The position numbers and the translations under genes are program-made. The notes beneath the pieces were generated by a model, which worked only from the letters and a program-made list of their open reading frames with translations, had not been told where the DNA came from and made no database searches. 64,000 bases of DNA from Thalassolituus alkanivorans (lineage in GTDB: Bacteria > Pseudomonadota > Gammaproteobacteria > Pseudomonadales > Oceanobacteraceae), in the NCBI RefSeq assembly GCF_020447205.1, contig NZ_JAJAEL010000006.1:191865-255864 (forward strand), in the 5' to 3' direction. Of this stretch, positions 42,351 to 52,317 are shown in pieces. Each line of letters starts with the position of its first letter. The first letter of the stretch is position 1.

Positions 42351-42608
42351 GTGTTTGATAAATCCGACCTGCTCCGCCTGGTCACCATGACCATGCCCTT
42401 TGGCAAATATCAGGGGCGGGTGCTGATCGATATTCCCGAAGAATACCTGTTGTGGCTGAATAACAAGGGCATGCCGGCCGGCCAGCTGGGCATGCTGCTG
42501 GCATTAGCACTGGAAATTAAAATCAACGGTCTGGAAGATATTCTCAAACCGTTACGCGGCCAGTCAGCGACTGTACTGGTCAACCCTGCTTCCGACACTC
42601 TGCACTGA
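42351..42608 (+). CDS. DUF3820-family small protein
   Basis: The 85-residue product matches DUF3820: MTMPFGKYQGRVLIDIPEEY, then LLWLNNKGMPAGQLGMLLAL. Members have been called quorum-sensing-regulated virulence factors in Pseudomonas; the molecular role is unknown, and the fold resembles an exonuclease-associated small module. It starts at GTG with GAGG six bases upstream and is 11 bases before the amidotransferase gene, so the two are co-transcribed. Confidence 0.86.
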   Translation: MFDKSDLLRLVTMTMPFGKYQGRVLIDIPEEYLLWLNNKGMPAGQLGMLLALALEIKINGLEDILKPLRGQSATVLVNPASDTLH

Positions 42609-42619
42609 CGACACACGCT

Positions 42620-43324
42620 ATGAAAACGCTGGGCCTGCTGGAAACCGATACCCTCTACCCCGATTTGCTGGACGAATACCGTTCGTACGGCAATATGTTC
42701 ACGCAATTTTTTTCCCGTCTGGGCATCCCCCTCGAATACCGCTTTTATCAGGTACAACAAGGGGAATTACCGCAGGATATTAAAGAATGCGACGCTTACC
42801 TGATTACCGGCTCCAAAGCCGGTGTCTATGACGACCTGCCGTGGATTGCACCGCTGCAGGACTGGATCAGGCAGGCCTACGCCCAGCACAGTAAAATGAT
42901 TGGTATCTGCTTTGGTCACCAGCTGCTGGCGCACACCCTCGGCGGTTATGCTGCGCGCAGCGATAAAGGCTGGGGCATCGGCGTGCACACCACCCGTATT
43001 GAACACCGCCCGAGCTGGCTCAACGATGACCTGTCGCATTTACGTCTGATATACAGCCACCGTGATCAGGTACTGACCCTGCCGCCTGAAGCACGGCGTC
43101 TGGCCAGCAGTGAATTCTGCGAAAATGCGGCGTTTTATATTGACCAGCGGGTGCTGACCTTTCAGGGGCACCCTGAATTTACCGTGGATTACACCCAGAA
43201 ATTACTGCCACGGCGGGAAAACTGCATCGGCCCGGATCTGTTCCGCGAAGGGATGAATACCCTCGCCCAACCTACCGATGCCGATAGCGTTGGACGCTGG
43301 CTGGCAGAATTTATCCGCCTATAA
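42620..43324 (+). CDS. class I glutamine amidotransferase-like protein
   Basis: The 234-residue protein has the triad GATase fold: oxyanion-side LITGSKAGVYDDLPW, nucleophile Cys97 in MIGICFGHQLLAHTLGG and the distal pair GHPEFTVDY. It resembles the GuaA-type stand-alone amidotransferases (gamma-Glu-hydrolase/PuuD-like relatives with DSH-type partners), for which glutamine or gamma-glutamyl amide hydrolysis is expected; no synthetase partner is next to it. It forms a unit with the DUF3820 gene. Confidence 0.88.
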   Translation: MKTLGLLETDTLYPDLLDEYRSYGNMFTQFFSRLGIPLEYRFYQVQQGELPQDIKECDAYLITGSKAGVYDDLPWIAPLQDWIRQAYAQHSKMIGICFGHQLLAHTLGGYAARSDKGWGIGVHTTRIEHRPSWLNDDLSHLRLIYSHRDQVLTLPPEARRLASSEFCENAAFYIDQRVLTFQGHPEFTVDYTQKLLPRRENCIGPDLFREGMNTLAQPTDADSVGRWLAEFIRL

Positions 43325-43377
43325 ATTTATTCGCCGTTAAAAAAAGCCTGAAAAATATCTGCTGGCCAGAACAGCCA

Positions 43378-43611
43378 TCAGAGAAACTTACGCACATACC
43401 AGCAGCTGGCCTGAATGTCATACCCCTGCCCCTTTGCCCAGGCCAGCCCTTCTTTTACCAGCTCTTCAGCCAGACCTTTACCGCGCAGACGGAAAGGCAC
43501 ATAGGTGTGGGTAAAATCAATCTGTTTGCCTTCAACCACATAGTCCAGCACACATTCGTGGCCGTCCTGTTCAATAATAAAACGCTGCTGTTCTGCCTGA
43601 TGAATAACCAT
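43378..43611 (-). CDS. small GNAT-type N-acetyltransferase (YjdJ-like)
   Basis: The 77-residue product is of the minimal Gcn5-like class (Acetyltransf_CG): FIIEQDGHECVLDYVVEGKQ, then FTHTYVPFRLRGKGLAEELV containing the acetyl-CoA loop RxxGxG/A, and ASCWYVRKFL at the end. The ATG at 43611 has GGAGG five bases upstream; the six-codon longer reading lacks a site. Substrates of this class are unknown. Confidence 0.85.
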   Translation of the reverse strand: MVIHQAEQQRFIIEQDGHECVLDYVVEGKQIDFTHTYVPFRLRGKGLAEELVKEGLAWAKGQGYDIQASCWYVRKFL

Positions 43612-43680
43612 ACAACCTCCGCCTATCAATAACCCGGCTTTAAATCTCCTGATCCTGAAATACCTGTCAGTACATTCGGA

Positions 43681-44031
43681 TCAGTGAATACGATGCGCCT
43701 GTAACTCCAGCTTTGCCACCCGCCGGCCAATCAGCGTCAGCAGGCCCTGATAACGTTCATCACCGGTAGAAGAAAATTCGAAACGGTAAGTCCTTACCAA
43801 CCGCCAGCCGCCGGGCTGACTGCGGCCCTCGCCTTTTACCAGCTGCAAAGACGGAATGCGGCGGATGCGTATCCGCTCCAGCACCAGGGTATCGTCCAGC
43901 AGCTGTACATCTTCCTGCTGACAATGACGACGCACCGACTGCAGCGCCAGAAGCCGCGCCTGCTGTTGCCGGTTCCAGAAAAGATACGCCAGCGCTACGC
44001 AGGCAAAAAAGAAAATCCAGCCAAGCATCAT
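43681..44031 (-). CDS. DUF3301-family membrane-anchored protein
   Basis: The 116-residue product has one N-terminal membrane span (GWIFFFACVALAYLFWNRQQ) and a cytosolic domain with ALQSVRRHCQQEDVQLLDDT, then RRIPSLQLVKGEGRSQPGGW and a beta-rich end, typical of DUF3301. Function is unknown. I use the first of two adjacent ATG codons, with AAAGG eight bases upstream; the reading to 44064 adds 11 non-conserved residues. Confidence 0.84.
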   Translation of the reverse strand: MMLGWIFFFACVALAYLFWNRQQQARLLALQSVRRHCQQEDVQLLDDTLVLERIRIRRIPSLQLVKGEGRSQPGGWRLVRTYRFEFSSTGDERYQGLLTLIGRRVAKLELQAHRIH

Positions 44032-44125
44032 AATGTCCGCCTTTAATTCCGCCCTTGCGGACATAAATTACCGATGGGCAGAATATGGAGGCAAAGCGGG
44101 CAAATTAAAAGCCCGGATCAGCACC

Positions 44126-44162
44126 ATAAAAAAGGCGGAAACCCACAAAAGGTTTCCGCCTT
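44126..44162 (-). terminator. intrinsic terminator of the RND operon
   Basis: A 12-base stem AAGGCGGAAACC/GGTTTCCGCCTT with a seven-base loop, followed on the minus strand by a run of T. It lies just after the stop of the RND pump gene. Confidence 0.9.
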
Positions 44163-44189
44163 ATTGGCCGCACGCATCAGCGCGACAGC

Positions 44190-47100
44190 TTACGCTTCTG
44201 GCTCCTCAGGCATTTTGCCCAGAAAACGGTACAGCACCGGCACCACAATCAGGGTCAGCAGGGTCGAAACCAGCAGGCCGCCGATAATGGCCCAACCCAT
44301 TGGCGACCACATGCTGGAGCCGGATAAGGTCAGCGGCAATAAACCACCAATAGTGGTCAGCGTGGTTAACACAATAGGTACAAAACGGGTTTGCGCCGCA
44401 GCGGCAATGGCTGCCAGTTGTTCCATACCTTCGCGCCGCATCTGGTTGGCATAATCCACCAGAATAATGGAGTTATTCACCACGATACCCACCAGCGAGG
44501 TCAGGCCGATAAAGGCGGTAAAACTGAAGGTATAGCCGGTAATAAACAACGCCAGCAAAGCGCCGATTAAGGCAAAAGGAATGGCGGCAAAAACAATTAA
44601 TGGCTGCACAAAAGAACGGAACTGCAGCACCAGCACGGCAAAAATCCCGAATACCGCCAGAATCAGAGCCTGGGCCATACCGCCGAAAGCTTCTTTGCGG
44701 TTGGCCTGCTCACCGCCAATAGTAAAGTGCACACCTTCCGGCCAGGCATATTGCTGCAACTGTTCAACCACGGCGTTGGTCACGGCTTCGGTGGTAAAAC
44801 CCGGTAACACATCCGAGGTTACCCGTGCCATACGCTCGGTATCAAAATGCTGGAAGCGGGCAATGCTGGTTTCCAGTTCCAGACTGGCAACCTGCAAAAG
44901 CGGCACTAGTTTTCCCTGCGCGGTGGTGATCTGAATATCGTCAAAGGTCGCCAGCTCCGGACGCGGATATTCCGATAAACGCAGCACTAAATTGTATTCT
45001 TCACCGTCATCATCGCGGTAAACACCCATAGGTAAACCCACCAGTGCGGTACGGATGGTACGGTCAATGGTGCTGAGCGGAATACCCAGCATGGCGGCTT
45101 TATCACGGTTAATCTGCACATGCAGATCCACCTTATATTTGCCGACCGGATTATCCACACCAACGACGCCCGGGGTCTGTTCCATAATACTGGCGACATC
45201 CAGCGACACCCGCTGAATCTGCTTCAGTTCTTCACCCATAATGCGGATTTCAACCGGCGCCTCGACGGGAGGCCCCTGCATAAATTCCTTAACCGTAATC
45301 TGTGCACCGGCAATCCGGCCCAGCTCATCACGCAGGGATGAAACCAAAGGTTCGACCTGTGCCAGTTCATGCGCACTTAAGGTGACAAATAATTGCGCAA
45401 AATTCACCGTCTGCCGCGATGGCATAATGTTGTAATAAATCCGCGGATTACCGCGGCCAACGTTCTGCGCAATATCCACCACTAAAGGCTGTTTACGCAC
45501 CAGCGCTTCAACCCGTTGTGCCATGGCTTCGGTTTGCTCAAAGCCACTGCCTTCCGGCATATCAATATTCACCAGAATCATTGGTTTTTCGGCTTTCGGA
45601 AACAGGCTGACACCGATTAACGGAAACAGCGACAACGAACCGATTAATAACGCCAGCGAAATACCCAGCACCCGCTTAGGTTTGGCCAGCGCTCGGTTCA
45701 GCCAGCGCAGATAAAAACCATCGGCGATTGCTTCCAGTTTTTTCTGGCTGCGGGTAGTGGTTTTTGCGGCTTTACCTAATTTACTCGCCAGTAACGGCGT
45801 TAAAGTCAGAGCAATTAATAACGATGCAAACAGGGTTAATACTACAGTTACCGGCATAGCGCGCATAAAAGTGCCGGAGCCGTTCTGCATTAATAACATG
45901 GGTAAAAAAGACAGTACGGTGGTCAGCGTACCTGAAGCCACCGCCCAGGCGACCTGTGAACTGCCTTTAACCGCGGCTTCGGTCGGACTGTCGCCGTCAC
46001 GTAAATGACGGGCAACGTTTTCCACCACCACAATGGCATTATCCACCAGTAAGCCCAGCGCAATCACCAACCCGACAATGGACATCTGCTGCAGACCAAA
46101 GCCGGCTAAATCGACCCAGCCGATGGCAATAAAAATCGATAATGGAATCGCCGCGACCACCACCAGCGCCGGACGCAGGCCCAGCACGATCAGTGACAAT
46201 ACAGCGACCAGAATCAGGCCCTGATTTAAATTATCAAAAAAACCGTCAATCTGACGCTCAACACTGAGCGACTGATCCATGACGGTTTTTAACGCGATAT
46301 GCTGCGGCAGACGCTTATCAGTGTAGGTATCCAGCACCTTCTGAATGCCCTCGCGTACCTGAAAAATCTGGCTGCCTTTACGCTGCACCACAGAAATAAA
46401 TACCGCTTTTTCGCCATTTAAACGCGCACGGTAACTGGGCAGACTTTCGGTTAACGAAATCTGCGCAATATCACGCAGATAAATCAGACGCTGGCCCTGA
46501 CCGCGCACGGCGGTATCGCCGATAGCATCCAGCGATTCATAGTCGCCACTGGTGCGTACGGTAAAGCGCCGCTCACCGGCATTGGCGTGACCACCGGGTA
46601 AATTCTGCGCGGCACTGGCAACCGCCGCCTGAATTTCATTCAGGCTGATGCCCAGACCATTTACCTTGCGCTGATCGACCTGAATCTGCACTTCCAGTGT
46701 TGGCAGTGCGGCAATATCCACCCGCTTAACACCGCTGACCCGCTCCAGTTTTTGCTCCAGGGTTTCGGCGTGCTTTTTTAATTCCGGATAATCCGCCTGC
46801 TCTGATACCAGTGCCAATTGCAGAATACTGACATCGGCCGGGGATATTTTGTCGATATCCAGATCGACAATACTGGCCGGCAGCTGATCGCGTACCTGCG
46901 ATACCGCGCCAACCACGTCATCGTATTTATCATCAGGATCGGTGCCGTATAAAAACTCCACACGGATCACCACCAGACCATCTTCCACGCTGGTTTTAAT
47001 TTCGCGCAGGTCATCCAGTTCATTCAGCGCAGCTTCCAGCGGATCAACCACCAGCTTTTCCATATCCAGCGGCGTTGTTCCCGGATTCACCACTTTGATT

Positions 47101-47237
47101 ACGGCGGCAGAAAAATCGAATTGCGGGTCTTCTGAGCGCGGCATGGTAAAAAATGACACCACGCCAAGCAGCACCAGCAATAAAAACATCACCCAGGTGA
47201 ACTGGTGATTGCGGATCGCGAGTTGAGGTAATTGCAT
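44190..47237 (-). CDS. RND-family efflux pump permease (HAE1/AcrB type)
   Basis: The 1015-residue inner-membrane pump has the two-repeat RND layout with twelve spans and two large periplasmic loops. Markers are FFTMPRSEDPQFDFSAAVIK, GLVIALGLLVDNAIVVVENV (proton-relay Asp-Asp region DN in span 4), TVLSFLPMLLMQNGSGTFMR and the C-terminal GLTSLVGIVVNNSIILVDYA. It exports hydrophobic compounds with the adaptor encoded just upstream. It has the slightly shorter size of the MdtB/VexF-like branch rather than AcrB (1049). No outer-membrane channel gene is adjacent, so a TolC from elsewhere is needed. Confidence 0.93.
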   Translation of the reverse strand: MQLPQLAIRNHQFTWVMFLLLVLLGVVSFFTMPRSEDPQFDFSAAVIKVVNPGTTPLDMEKLVVDPLEAALNELDDLREIKTSVEDGLVVIRVEFLYGTDPDDKYDDVVGAVSQVRDQLPASIVDLDIDKISPADVSILQLALVSEQADYPELKKHAETLEQKLERVSGVKRVDIAALPTLEVQIQVDQRKVNGLGISLNEIQAAVASAAQNLPGGHANAGERRFTVRTSGDYESLDAIGDTAVRGQGQRLIYLRDIAQISLTESLPSYRARLNGEKAVFISVVQRKGSQIFQVREGIQKVLDTYTDKRLPQHIALKTVMDQSLSVERQIDGFFDNLNQGLILVAVLSLIVLGLRPALVVVAAIPLSIFIAIGWVDLAGFGLQQMSIVGLVIALGLLVDNAIVVVENVARHLRDGDSPTEAAVKGSSQVAWAVASGTLTTVLSFLPMLLMQNGSGTFMRAMPVTVVLTLFASLLIALTLTPLLASKLGKAAKTTTRSQKKLEAIADGFYLRWLNRALAKPKRVLGISLALLIGSLSLFPLIGVSLFPKAEKPMILVNIDMPEGSGFEQTEAMAQRVEALVRKQPLVVDIAQNVGRGNPRIYYNIMPSRQTVNFAQLFVTLSAHELAQVEPLVSSLRDELGRIAGAQITVKEFMQGPPVEAPVEIRIMGEELKQIQRVSLDVASIMEQTPGVVGVDNPVGKYKVDLHVQINRDKAAMLGIPLSTIDRTIRTALVGLPMGVYRDDDGEEYNLVLRLSEYPRPELATFDDIQITTAQGKLVPLLQVASLELETSIARFQHFDTERMARVTSDVLPGFTTEAVTNAVVEQLQQYAWPEGVHFTIGGEQANRKEAFGGMAQALILAVFGIFAVLVLQFRSFVQPLIVFAAIPFALIGALLALFITGYTFSFTAFIGLTSLVGIVVNNSIILVDYANQMRREGMEQLAAIAAAAQTRFVPIVLTTLTTIGGLLPLTLSGSSMWSPMGWAIIGGLLVSTLLTLIVVPVLYRFLGKMPEEPEA

Positions 47238-47247
47238 AACCCGCTCC

Positions 47248-48396
47248 TTATTCAGCCACAGCCGGTACCGGCACAGCAGGTGCCGCTTCCACCAGCGCAG
47301 ACTCCGGCAGCGTCACCACACGGCCATGGCTCAGATAAGACGCACCCGCCACCACAACCTGTTCACCATCCTGTAAACCACCGGTGATCACCAGCTGATC
47401 ATGATCCAGCGCCAGAAGCGGCAGACGGCGTAACTGCGCCTGATACTCACCGTCGTTGTTCTGCACCACAAACACCTCCACTTCGGCGCGAGCCCCCTGA
47501 TGACCGCCCTGATGAGCACTCTGGGCCGCAGGCTGTTTGTTATAGGTCCGGACCATAGCGCCAACCGGCAGCAACACCGCCGGACGGGTCTGTGCCGGCA
47601 TAATCACAGCATGGCCAACAAAACCGGCCAGCAGCGGCTGCTCAGGTTTAGCGCTCACACGTAATTCGATCTCAAAGGTCTGACTGGCATCGGCGCGTCC
47701 GGCCAGCTCACTCAGCTCCGCCTGAAATATTTCACCGGGGTAAGCATCAAAGGTTACTTCGGCGTGATCCTGCAGACGCAGACGAACGATATCTTTGTCG
47801 GTCACTCCGGCACGCAGCACCCAGCCACTGGTGCGGGCGGCAAACAGAAACACCGGCTTGCCATTGCTGACCATTTCATTAGCTTCTACCGAACGCTTCA
47901 GCACCCGGCCATCAGCCGGTGCACGGATAACCGCATGGCGCTGATTAAAACGCGCAACGGTCAGGTCAGAGCGGGCAACATCCACCTGGGTTTCGGCACT
48001 CTGTAACTGCTCCACCGACAAGGCATCCAGCCCCTGCAGCGACTGAAAACGCGCCAGATTACGCTCGGCATTGGCCAGCACCGATTCAGCCTTGGCCACC
48101 TGCGCGTCGATTTCTTCCAGATCGAGGGCCGCCAGCACCTGCCCGGCTTTTACCCACTGCCCTTCATCCACCGCCACGCGGCGTACCAGGCCATTGATTT
48201 TAAACGCCAGATTCTGTTCAGACTTATTTTCCAGCACACCACTGATACGCAGCGGCCGGGCATATTCCTGCCATTGCACACTGACGGTTTCGACCGGTAA
48301 AGCCGGTTGTGCCAGAGCAGATCCGGCCAGAAAAAGGCCAATTAAGGTAAAAAGAAAACGGCCGGAATGACGACCTTGCAGACGCAGAAAAAACAT
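47248..48396 (-). CDS. RND efflux periplasmic adaptor subunit
   Basis: The 382-residue exported protein has a signal peptide (RFLFTLIGLFLAGSALAQ) and HlyD/AcrA-type domains: lipoyl halves VDEGQWVKAGQVLAALDLEE and VIRAPADGRVLKRSVEANEM enclosing a helical hairpin, a barrel and a membrane-proximal domain (LQDGEQVVVAGASYLSHGRV). A His/Gln/Gly-rich stretch lies near 295. It has no lipobox. An AGGAG is six bases before the ATG; the pump gene starts ten bases after its stop. The divergent AraC gene and the TetR gene after it are the likely regulators. Confidence 0.92.
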   Translation of the reverse strand: MFFLRLQGRHSGRFLFTLIGLFLAGSALAQPALPVETVSVQWQEYARPLRISGVLENKSEQNLAFKINGLVRRVAVDEGQWVKAGQVLAALDLEEIDAQVAKAESVLANAERNLARFQSLQGLDALSVEQLQSAETQVDVARSDLTVARFNQRHAVIRAPADGRVLKRSVEANEMVSNGKPVFLFAARTSGWVLRAGVTDKDIVRLRLQDHAEVTFDAYPGEIFQAELSELAGRADASQTFEIELRVSAKPEQPLLAGFVGHAVIMPAQTRPAVLLPVGAMVRTYNKQPAAQSAHQGGHQGARAEVEVFVVQNNDGEYQAQLRRLPLLALDHDQLVITGGLQDGEQVVVAGASYLSHGRVVTLPESALVEAAPAVPVPAVAE

Positions 48397-48470
48397 AGGG
48401 CGCTCCTGTTGTAATTATGCAAACCCATTGATCACGACGAACACCGCCGGGCGCATTAACAACACCGGCA

Positions 48471-48515
48471 TGTTTACAGTGAAAACATACTATGACGACA
48501 ATGTGAGCATCGTCA
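48471..48515. promoter_or_regulatory. inverted repeats in RND/AraC divergent promoter
   Basis: Two inverted repeats are visible: TGTTT...AAACA (48471-48487) and TGACGA-N11-TCGTCA (48493-48515). They lie in the region controlling both the RND operon and the AraC gene. They are candidate operators for the nearby TetR-family or AraC-family regulator. Confidence 0.42.
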
Positions 48516-48656
48516 ACACAACAAAAATGTCCCATCCGGAAAATCTTTGGGTGGTTACAGGCCATTTCTGGGTAGATGTCTGCCAGATAACACATTGTTA
48601 AACGTTTGTTTTGCCGTACAGTTCTGCACTCTCACCACATAAAAAAAAGACACACC

Positions 48657-49673
48657 ATGGGCCCTTTAAACTGTACTGCTAACTCACTGCATATTTTGCT
48701 GCGCCTGTTGGCCAGCAAAGGCATTAAAAATCAGCAACTGCCGCCAATGGATTTGCCGGCCGATGCATTGTTTAACAGCCGCAGCCGCGTTGCGGTCAGC
48801 CAGATCCTGAACCTGCTCGACTGGGCACAGGAACAGCTGCCGCAACAGAATCTGGCACTCGACTACGGTCTGGCGCTGGCACTGCATCAGGAAACGCTGT
48901 TTAACACTCTGGCGCAGGGCTGCGCACTGCTGCGTGAAGACAACCTGCTGACGCGACTGTTTGGTCTGTATCAGGAAGACGATGGCGAAACCTGCCATAT
49001 CGAGCTGCGCTGGCGCGCCAATCCGACGGTGGCCGAGCAACTGCCGGCCAGTGTGCTGGATGTACTGGTTGCCTGGCTGCACGCCACCTGCCTGCCACTG
49101 ACCGCCACCAGCCACAGCGATATTCAGCTGTTCCTGCCGCAAGGCTGCGAACAACCACAGCGTTACGCCGCTTATGTGCCGCTGAAGATTCATTTCAACG
49201 CACCGTACCTGGCCATCCGCCTGCCGACACGCCTGCTGCACAACGAGGCTGACCCGCATAATCTGCCGCAACTGCAGCGCGAACTGCCACCGCGACCGAG
49301 CATGCTGGTCGCCAGCAAAGCGGCCAATCTGCTGCGCGCTGAACTGCCGGAACCGCCATCACTGGAGCAGCTGTCACAGGCGCTCAGCCTGAGTGAACGC
49401 ACCTGTAAACGGCGCCTGCAGGACAGTGGCACGCACTACCAGAAGCTGCTGTCCGAACTGCGCCTGATTCAGGCCCGCGACTGGCTGCAGCGACGGGTTT
49501 ATAACGTCACGCAACTGTCCGCTGAACTGGGCTATTCCAGCGTTGCAAACTTCTCCAAAGCGTTTAAAAAATGGTGTGGGTACTCTCCCAGCCAGGCGCA
49601 TCTGGCGAAAAACGGCAGCGTCAGCGGCACGCCGGCGGAACAGAATAAACAGCTCAGTGAAGTTGACGCTTAA
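48657..49673 (+). CDS. AraC-family transcriptional regulator
   Basis: The 338-residue protein has an N-terminal Arabinose_bd/OruR-type ligand domain (HILLRLLASKGIKNQQLPP and ALDYGLALALHQETLFNTLA) and a C-terminal double helix-turn-helix (LEQLSQALSLSERTCKRRLQ, then VTQLSAELGYSSVANFSKAF with KKWCGYSPSQ). It is divergent from the RND adaptor. The ATG at 48657 gives the family N-terminus; the TTG-led extension to 48606 is unlikely. It may activate the pump in response to a hydrophobic ligand. Confidence 0.9.
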   Translation: MGPLNCTANSLHILLRLLASKGIKNQQLPPMDLPADALFNSRSRVAVSQILNLLDWAQEQLPQQNLALDYGLALALHQETLFNTLAQGCALLREDNLLTRLFGLYQEDDGETCHIELRWRANPTVAEQLPASVLDVLVAWLHATCLPLTATSHSDIQLFLPQGCEQPQRYAAYVPLKIHFNAPYLAIRLPTRLLHNEADPHNLPQLQRELPPRPSMLVASKAANLLRAELPEPPSLEQLSQALSLSERTCKRRLQDSGTHYQKLLSELRLIQARDWLQRRVYNVTQLSAELGYSSVANFSKAFKKWCGYSPSQAHLAKNGSVSGTPAEQNKQLSEVDA

Positions 49674-49705
49674 GGCGTAACTGGTTTGAATAGCGGGAAT
49701 CTTTT

Positions 49706-50386
49706 ATGGATCTCCCGATGACCAGCGTCGCCTCAAACCAGAACAACGCCACCACCAGCTACCACCACGGTAATCTGCGTGAGGCTTTGCTGAGCGCAGC
49801 GGTCGACAGCATCCGTGAACAGGGCGCCGAGAATCTCAGCCTGCGCGCCCTGGCACGGGTGGTCGGCGTTTCACAAACCGCCCCCTACCGCCACTTTGCC
49901 GATAAAAATGGCCTGCTGGTCGAACTGGCACGCCAGACCTTCGATGAACTCAGCGGTATTACCAGCGACTGTATAGACCCCAGCCTGAGCAGTGCCGAGA
50001 ACCTGCTGCGGGCCGGCGAGGCCTACCTGCGTTATGCCATTGCCAATCCGGAAAAGTACCGTCTTATTTTCGGCAGCAGCATCACCAACCGCGAACAATA
50101 TCCGCAACTACGCACATCCGCCCACAGTGCCTTTAACGTGTTGCTGCAGCTGATGGCTGAAGGGGCGCAGCGCGGCGAATTCCTCAACACAGAGCCGATG
50201 ATTCTGGCCAATAACTGCTGGTCGTCGATCCACGGTTTTGCCCTGCTGACCATCGACGGCGTGTTTGCCCGCAAGGAACAACCGCTGGGCTTTGACGACA
50301 TGCTGCGCACACACCTGCAGCTGACCCTGCGCGCGATTCAGTACATCCCGCAAAACCTGCCCGGTGCCATACCTTTTTCTGACTGA
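49706..50386 (+). CDS. TetR/AcrR-family regulator with WHG-type C-terminal domain
   Basis: The 226-residue protein has the TetR DNA-binding domain (YHHGNLREALLSAAVDSIRE, then LSLRALARVVGVSQTAPYRH at about 45-64, FADKNGLLVELA) and a C-terminal domain of the TetR_C_33 (WHG) type (NPEKYRLIFGSSITN, WSSIHGFALLTIDGVF). The start MDLPMTSVA is 32 bases after the AraC stop; Met5 is an alternative. It is co-directional with the AraC gene and likely part of the control of the RND operon. Confidence 0.9.
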   Translation: MDLPMTSVASNQNNATTSYHHGNLREALLSAAVDSIREQGAENLSLRALARVVGVSQTAPYRHFADKNGLLVELARQTFDELSGITSDCIDPSLSSAENLLRAGEAYLRYAIANPEKYRLIFGSSITNREQYPQLRTSAHSAFNVLLQLMAEGAQRGEFLNTEPMILANNCWSSIHGFALLTIDGVFARKEQPLGFDDMLRTHLQLTLRAIQYIPQNLPGAIPFSD

Positions 50387-50671
50387 ACAGTCAGATTTCC
50401 ACCATTTAAGGTAACAGCATCAACCCAGCGGCCATGCGGCCCGCAGGCTTAAACAGGCCAATATTTATAAAATGGAACCATAGTCCAGCTATTTACAGAT
50501 TGGAGGGTGCCTAAGTCCGTTTTAGGCGCTATACTGCCGCCCTTTTTTACGATCTGAAACAAAGCATTCGTCCGCTTTTACAGCAGACAAAGCACCCTCT
50601 GCCAGAGCGCAGGCGGGGCAGAATAAAGACAGCAAACGATCACATCACGACTGACTACAGCAGGACATAAC

Positions 50672-51766
50672 ATGGCCAAGCAAACCGCTCTGTACGCCAA
50701 GCACCTCGAAGCCAACGGCAAAATCGTCGACTTTGGTGGTTGGGATATGCCCATCCATTACGGCTCGCAGATTCAGGAACACAAAGCTGTGCGCGAGCAG
50801 GCCGGTATGTTCGACGTATCGCATATGACCATCGTCGATGTGCGCGGCCCGGATGCCACCGCCTACCTGCAGAAACTGCTGGCCAACGATGTCGCTAAGC
50901 TGCAGGAAACCGGCAAAGCCCTGTACTCCGGCATGCTGAATAACGAAGGCGGTGTGATCGACGACTTAATCGTCTACAAAATGGATGGCTGGTACCGCAC
51001 CGTGGTGAACTGCTCCACCCGCGAAAAAGATCTGGAGTGGATGTCACGGCAGAGCAAAGGCTTTGAAGTCAGCCTCACCGAACGCCCGGAACTGGCCATG
51101 GTTGCCGTGCAGGGCCCGAAAGCCATTGAGCTGGTAAAACAGGTAAAAGCCGACGCCGCCGAACTGATCGACAGCCTGAAAATTTTCCAGGGCAAAGGCA
51201 AAGGCGAATGGTTCTACGCCCGTACCGGTTACACCGGTGAAGACGGTCTGGAAATTATGGTGCCGGAAGCCGAAGTGGCTGAATTCTGGCAGCAGCTGCT
51301 GGATGCCGGCGTTGCTCCGGCCGGTCTGGGCGCGCGTGATACCCTGCGTCTGGAAGCCGGTATGAATCTGTACGGCAACGATATGGACGAAAGCATTTCG
51401 CCACTGCAGGCCGGCATGGGCTGGACCATTGCCTGGGAACCGGCAGAGCGTGATTTTATCGGCCGTGCCGCACTGGAAGCCGAAAAAGCAGAGCGCGCAG
51501 CTAACCCACAGCAGGCGCTGAAGCAGGTTGGCCTGGTACTCGAAGAGCGCGGCGTGATGCGTTCACACCAGAAGGTTGTGGTTGACGGCGTTGGCGAAGG
51601 TGAAATCACCTCCGGTACCTTCTCCCCGAGTCTGGAGTATTCCATTGCCATGGCGCGCGTACCAGTTGGCACAGCAGACAAGTGTCTGGTGGAAATGCGT
51701 GGTAAATTAGTGCCCGCACGCGTGGTTAAGCTGCCATTCGTCCGTAACGGCAAGCAGCAGTTCTGA
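50672..51766 (+). CDS. gcvT: glycine cleavage system T protein (aminomethyltransferase)
   Basis: GcvT releases ammonia from the aminomethyl-lipoyl H protein and transfers the methylene to tetrahydrofolate. The 364-residue product shows the family blocks: [72 protein letters not shown] and the folate-proximal [28 protein letters not shown] lies before the ATG. It heads the gcvT-gcvH-gcvP operon. Its 285-base upstream region has a TATACT -10-like element near 50529 but no glycine riboswitch core. Confidence 0.97.
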   Translation: MAKQTALYAKHLEANGKIVDFGGWDMPIHYGSQIQEHKAVREQAGMFDVSHMTIVDVRGPDATAYLQKLLANDVAKLQETGKALYSGMLNNEGGVIDDLIVYKMDGWYRTVVNCSTREKDLEWMSRQSKGFEVSLTERPELAMVAVQGPKAIELVKQVKADAAELIDSLKIFQGKGKGEWFYARTGYTGEDGLEIMVPEAEVAEFWQQLLDAGVAPAGLGARDTLRLEAGMNLYGNDMDESISPLQAGMGWTIAWEPAERDFIGRAALEAEKAERAANPQQALKQVGLVLEERGVMRSHQKVVVDGVGEGEITSGTFSPSLEYSIAMARVPVGTADKCLVEMRGKLVPARVVKLPFVRNGKQQF

Positions 51767-51815
51767 TACCTTAACGAATTCGTTTTACGCTTTTTATTTT
51801 TGAGTGGAGATCAAC

Positions 51816-52199
51816 ATGAGCAATATCCCAGCCGAACTGAAATACGTGACTTCCCATGAGTGGATCCGTCTCGAAGCCGACGGCACCGTAACCATCGGTA
51901 TTACCGATTTTGCCCAGGCTCAGCTGGGTGACGTGGTATTCGTTGAACTGCCTGAAGTCGGTGCCGAAGTGGAAGCCGAGCAGGACATCGCCGTAGTTGA
52001 ATCGGTGAAAGCCGCTTCCGACATCTACGCGCCACTGGCCGGTAAAATCATCGCCGTTAACGACGCGCTGGTTGATACTCCGGAAATGGTTAACGAAGAT
52101 CCGTACGGCAACGCCTGGTTCTTCAAAATGGAACTGGCTAACGCCGACGACCTGAACAACCTGCTCGACGCCGACGCTTACGCGGCTGCCTGCGAGTAA
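51816..52199 (+). CDS. gcvH: glycine cleavage system H protein (lipoyl carrier)
   Basis: GcvH carries the aminomethyl group on a lipoylated Lys between P, T and L proteins. The 127-residue protein is the normal size: [19 protein letters not shown], then [20 protein letters not shown] and the lipoylation motif [13 protein letters not shown] with Lys about 64, and [15 protein letters not shown]. The ATG at 51816 with GGAG six bases upstream is chosen over the in-frame codon at 51804. It lies 49 bases after gcvT. Confidence 0.97.
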   Translation: MSNIPAELKYVTSHEWIRLEADGTVTIGITDFAQAQLGDVVFVELPEVGAEVEAEQDIAVVESVKAASDIYAPLAGKIIAVNDALVDTPEMVNEDPYGNAWFFKMELANADDLNNLLDADAYAAACE

Positions 52200-52317
52200 G
52201 ACGACACCACTGGCGCCTGCCGCAGCGCAGGCGCAGTGATTAAGAAGTGCCGTTAAGACGTGCTGTTAACACCGTTAGCAGCACTGCCTCACCAGCTTAA
52301 CTTTTTTGAGTTCTCCC

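Noticed and set aside
50387-50671. Glycine riboswitch upstream of gcvT
   Set aside because: The conserved purine-rich core of the glycine aptamer is not seen; only a -10-like TATACT and a short hairpin are visible.
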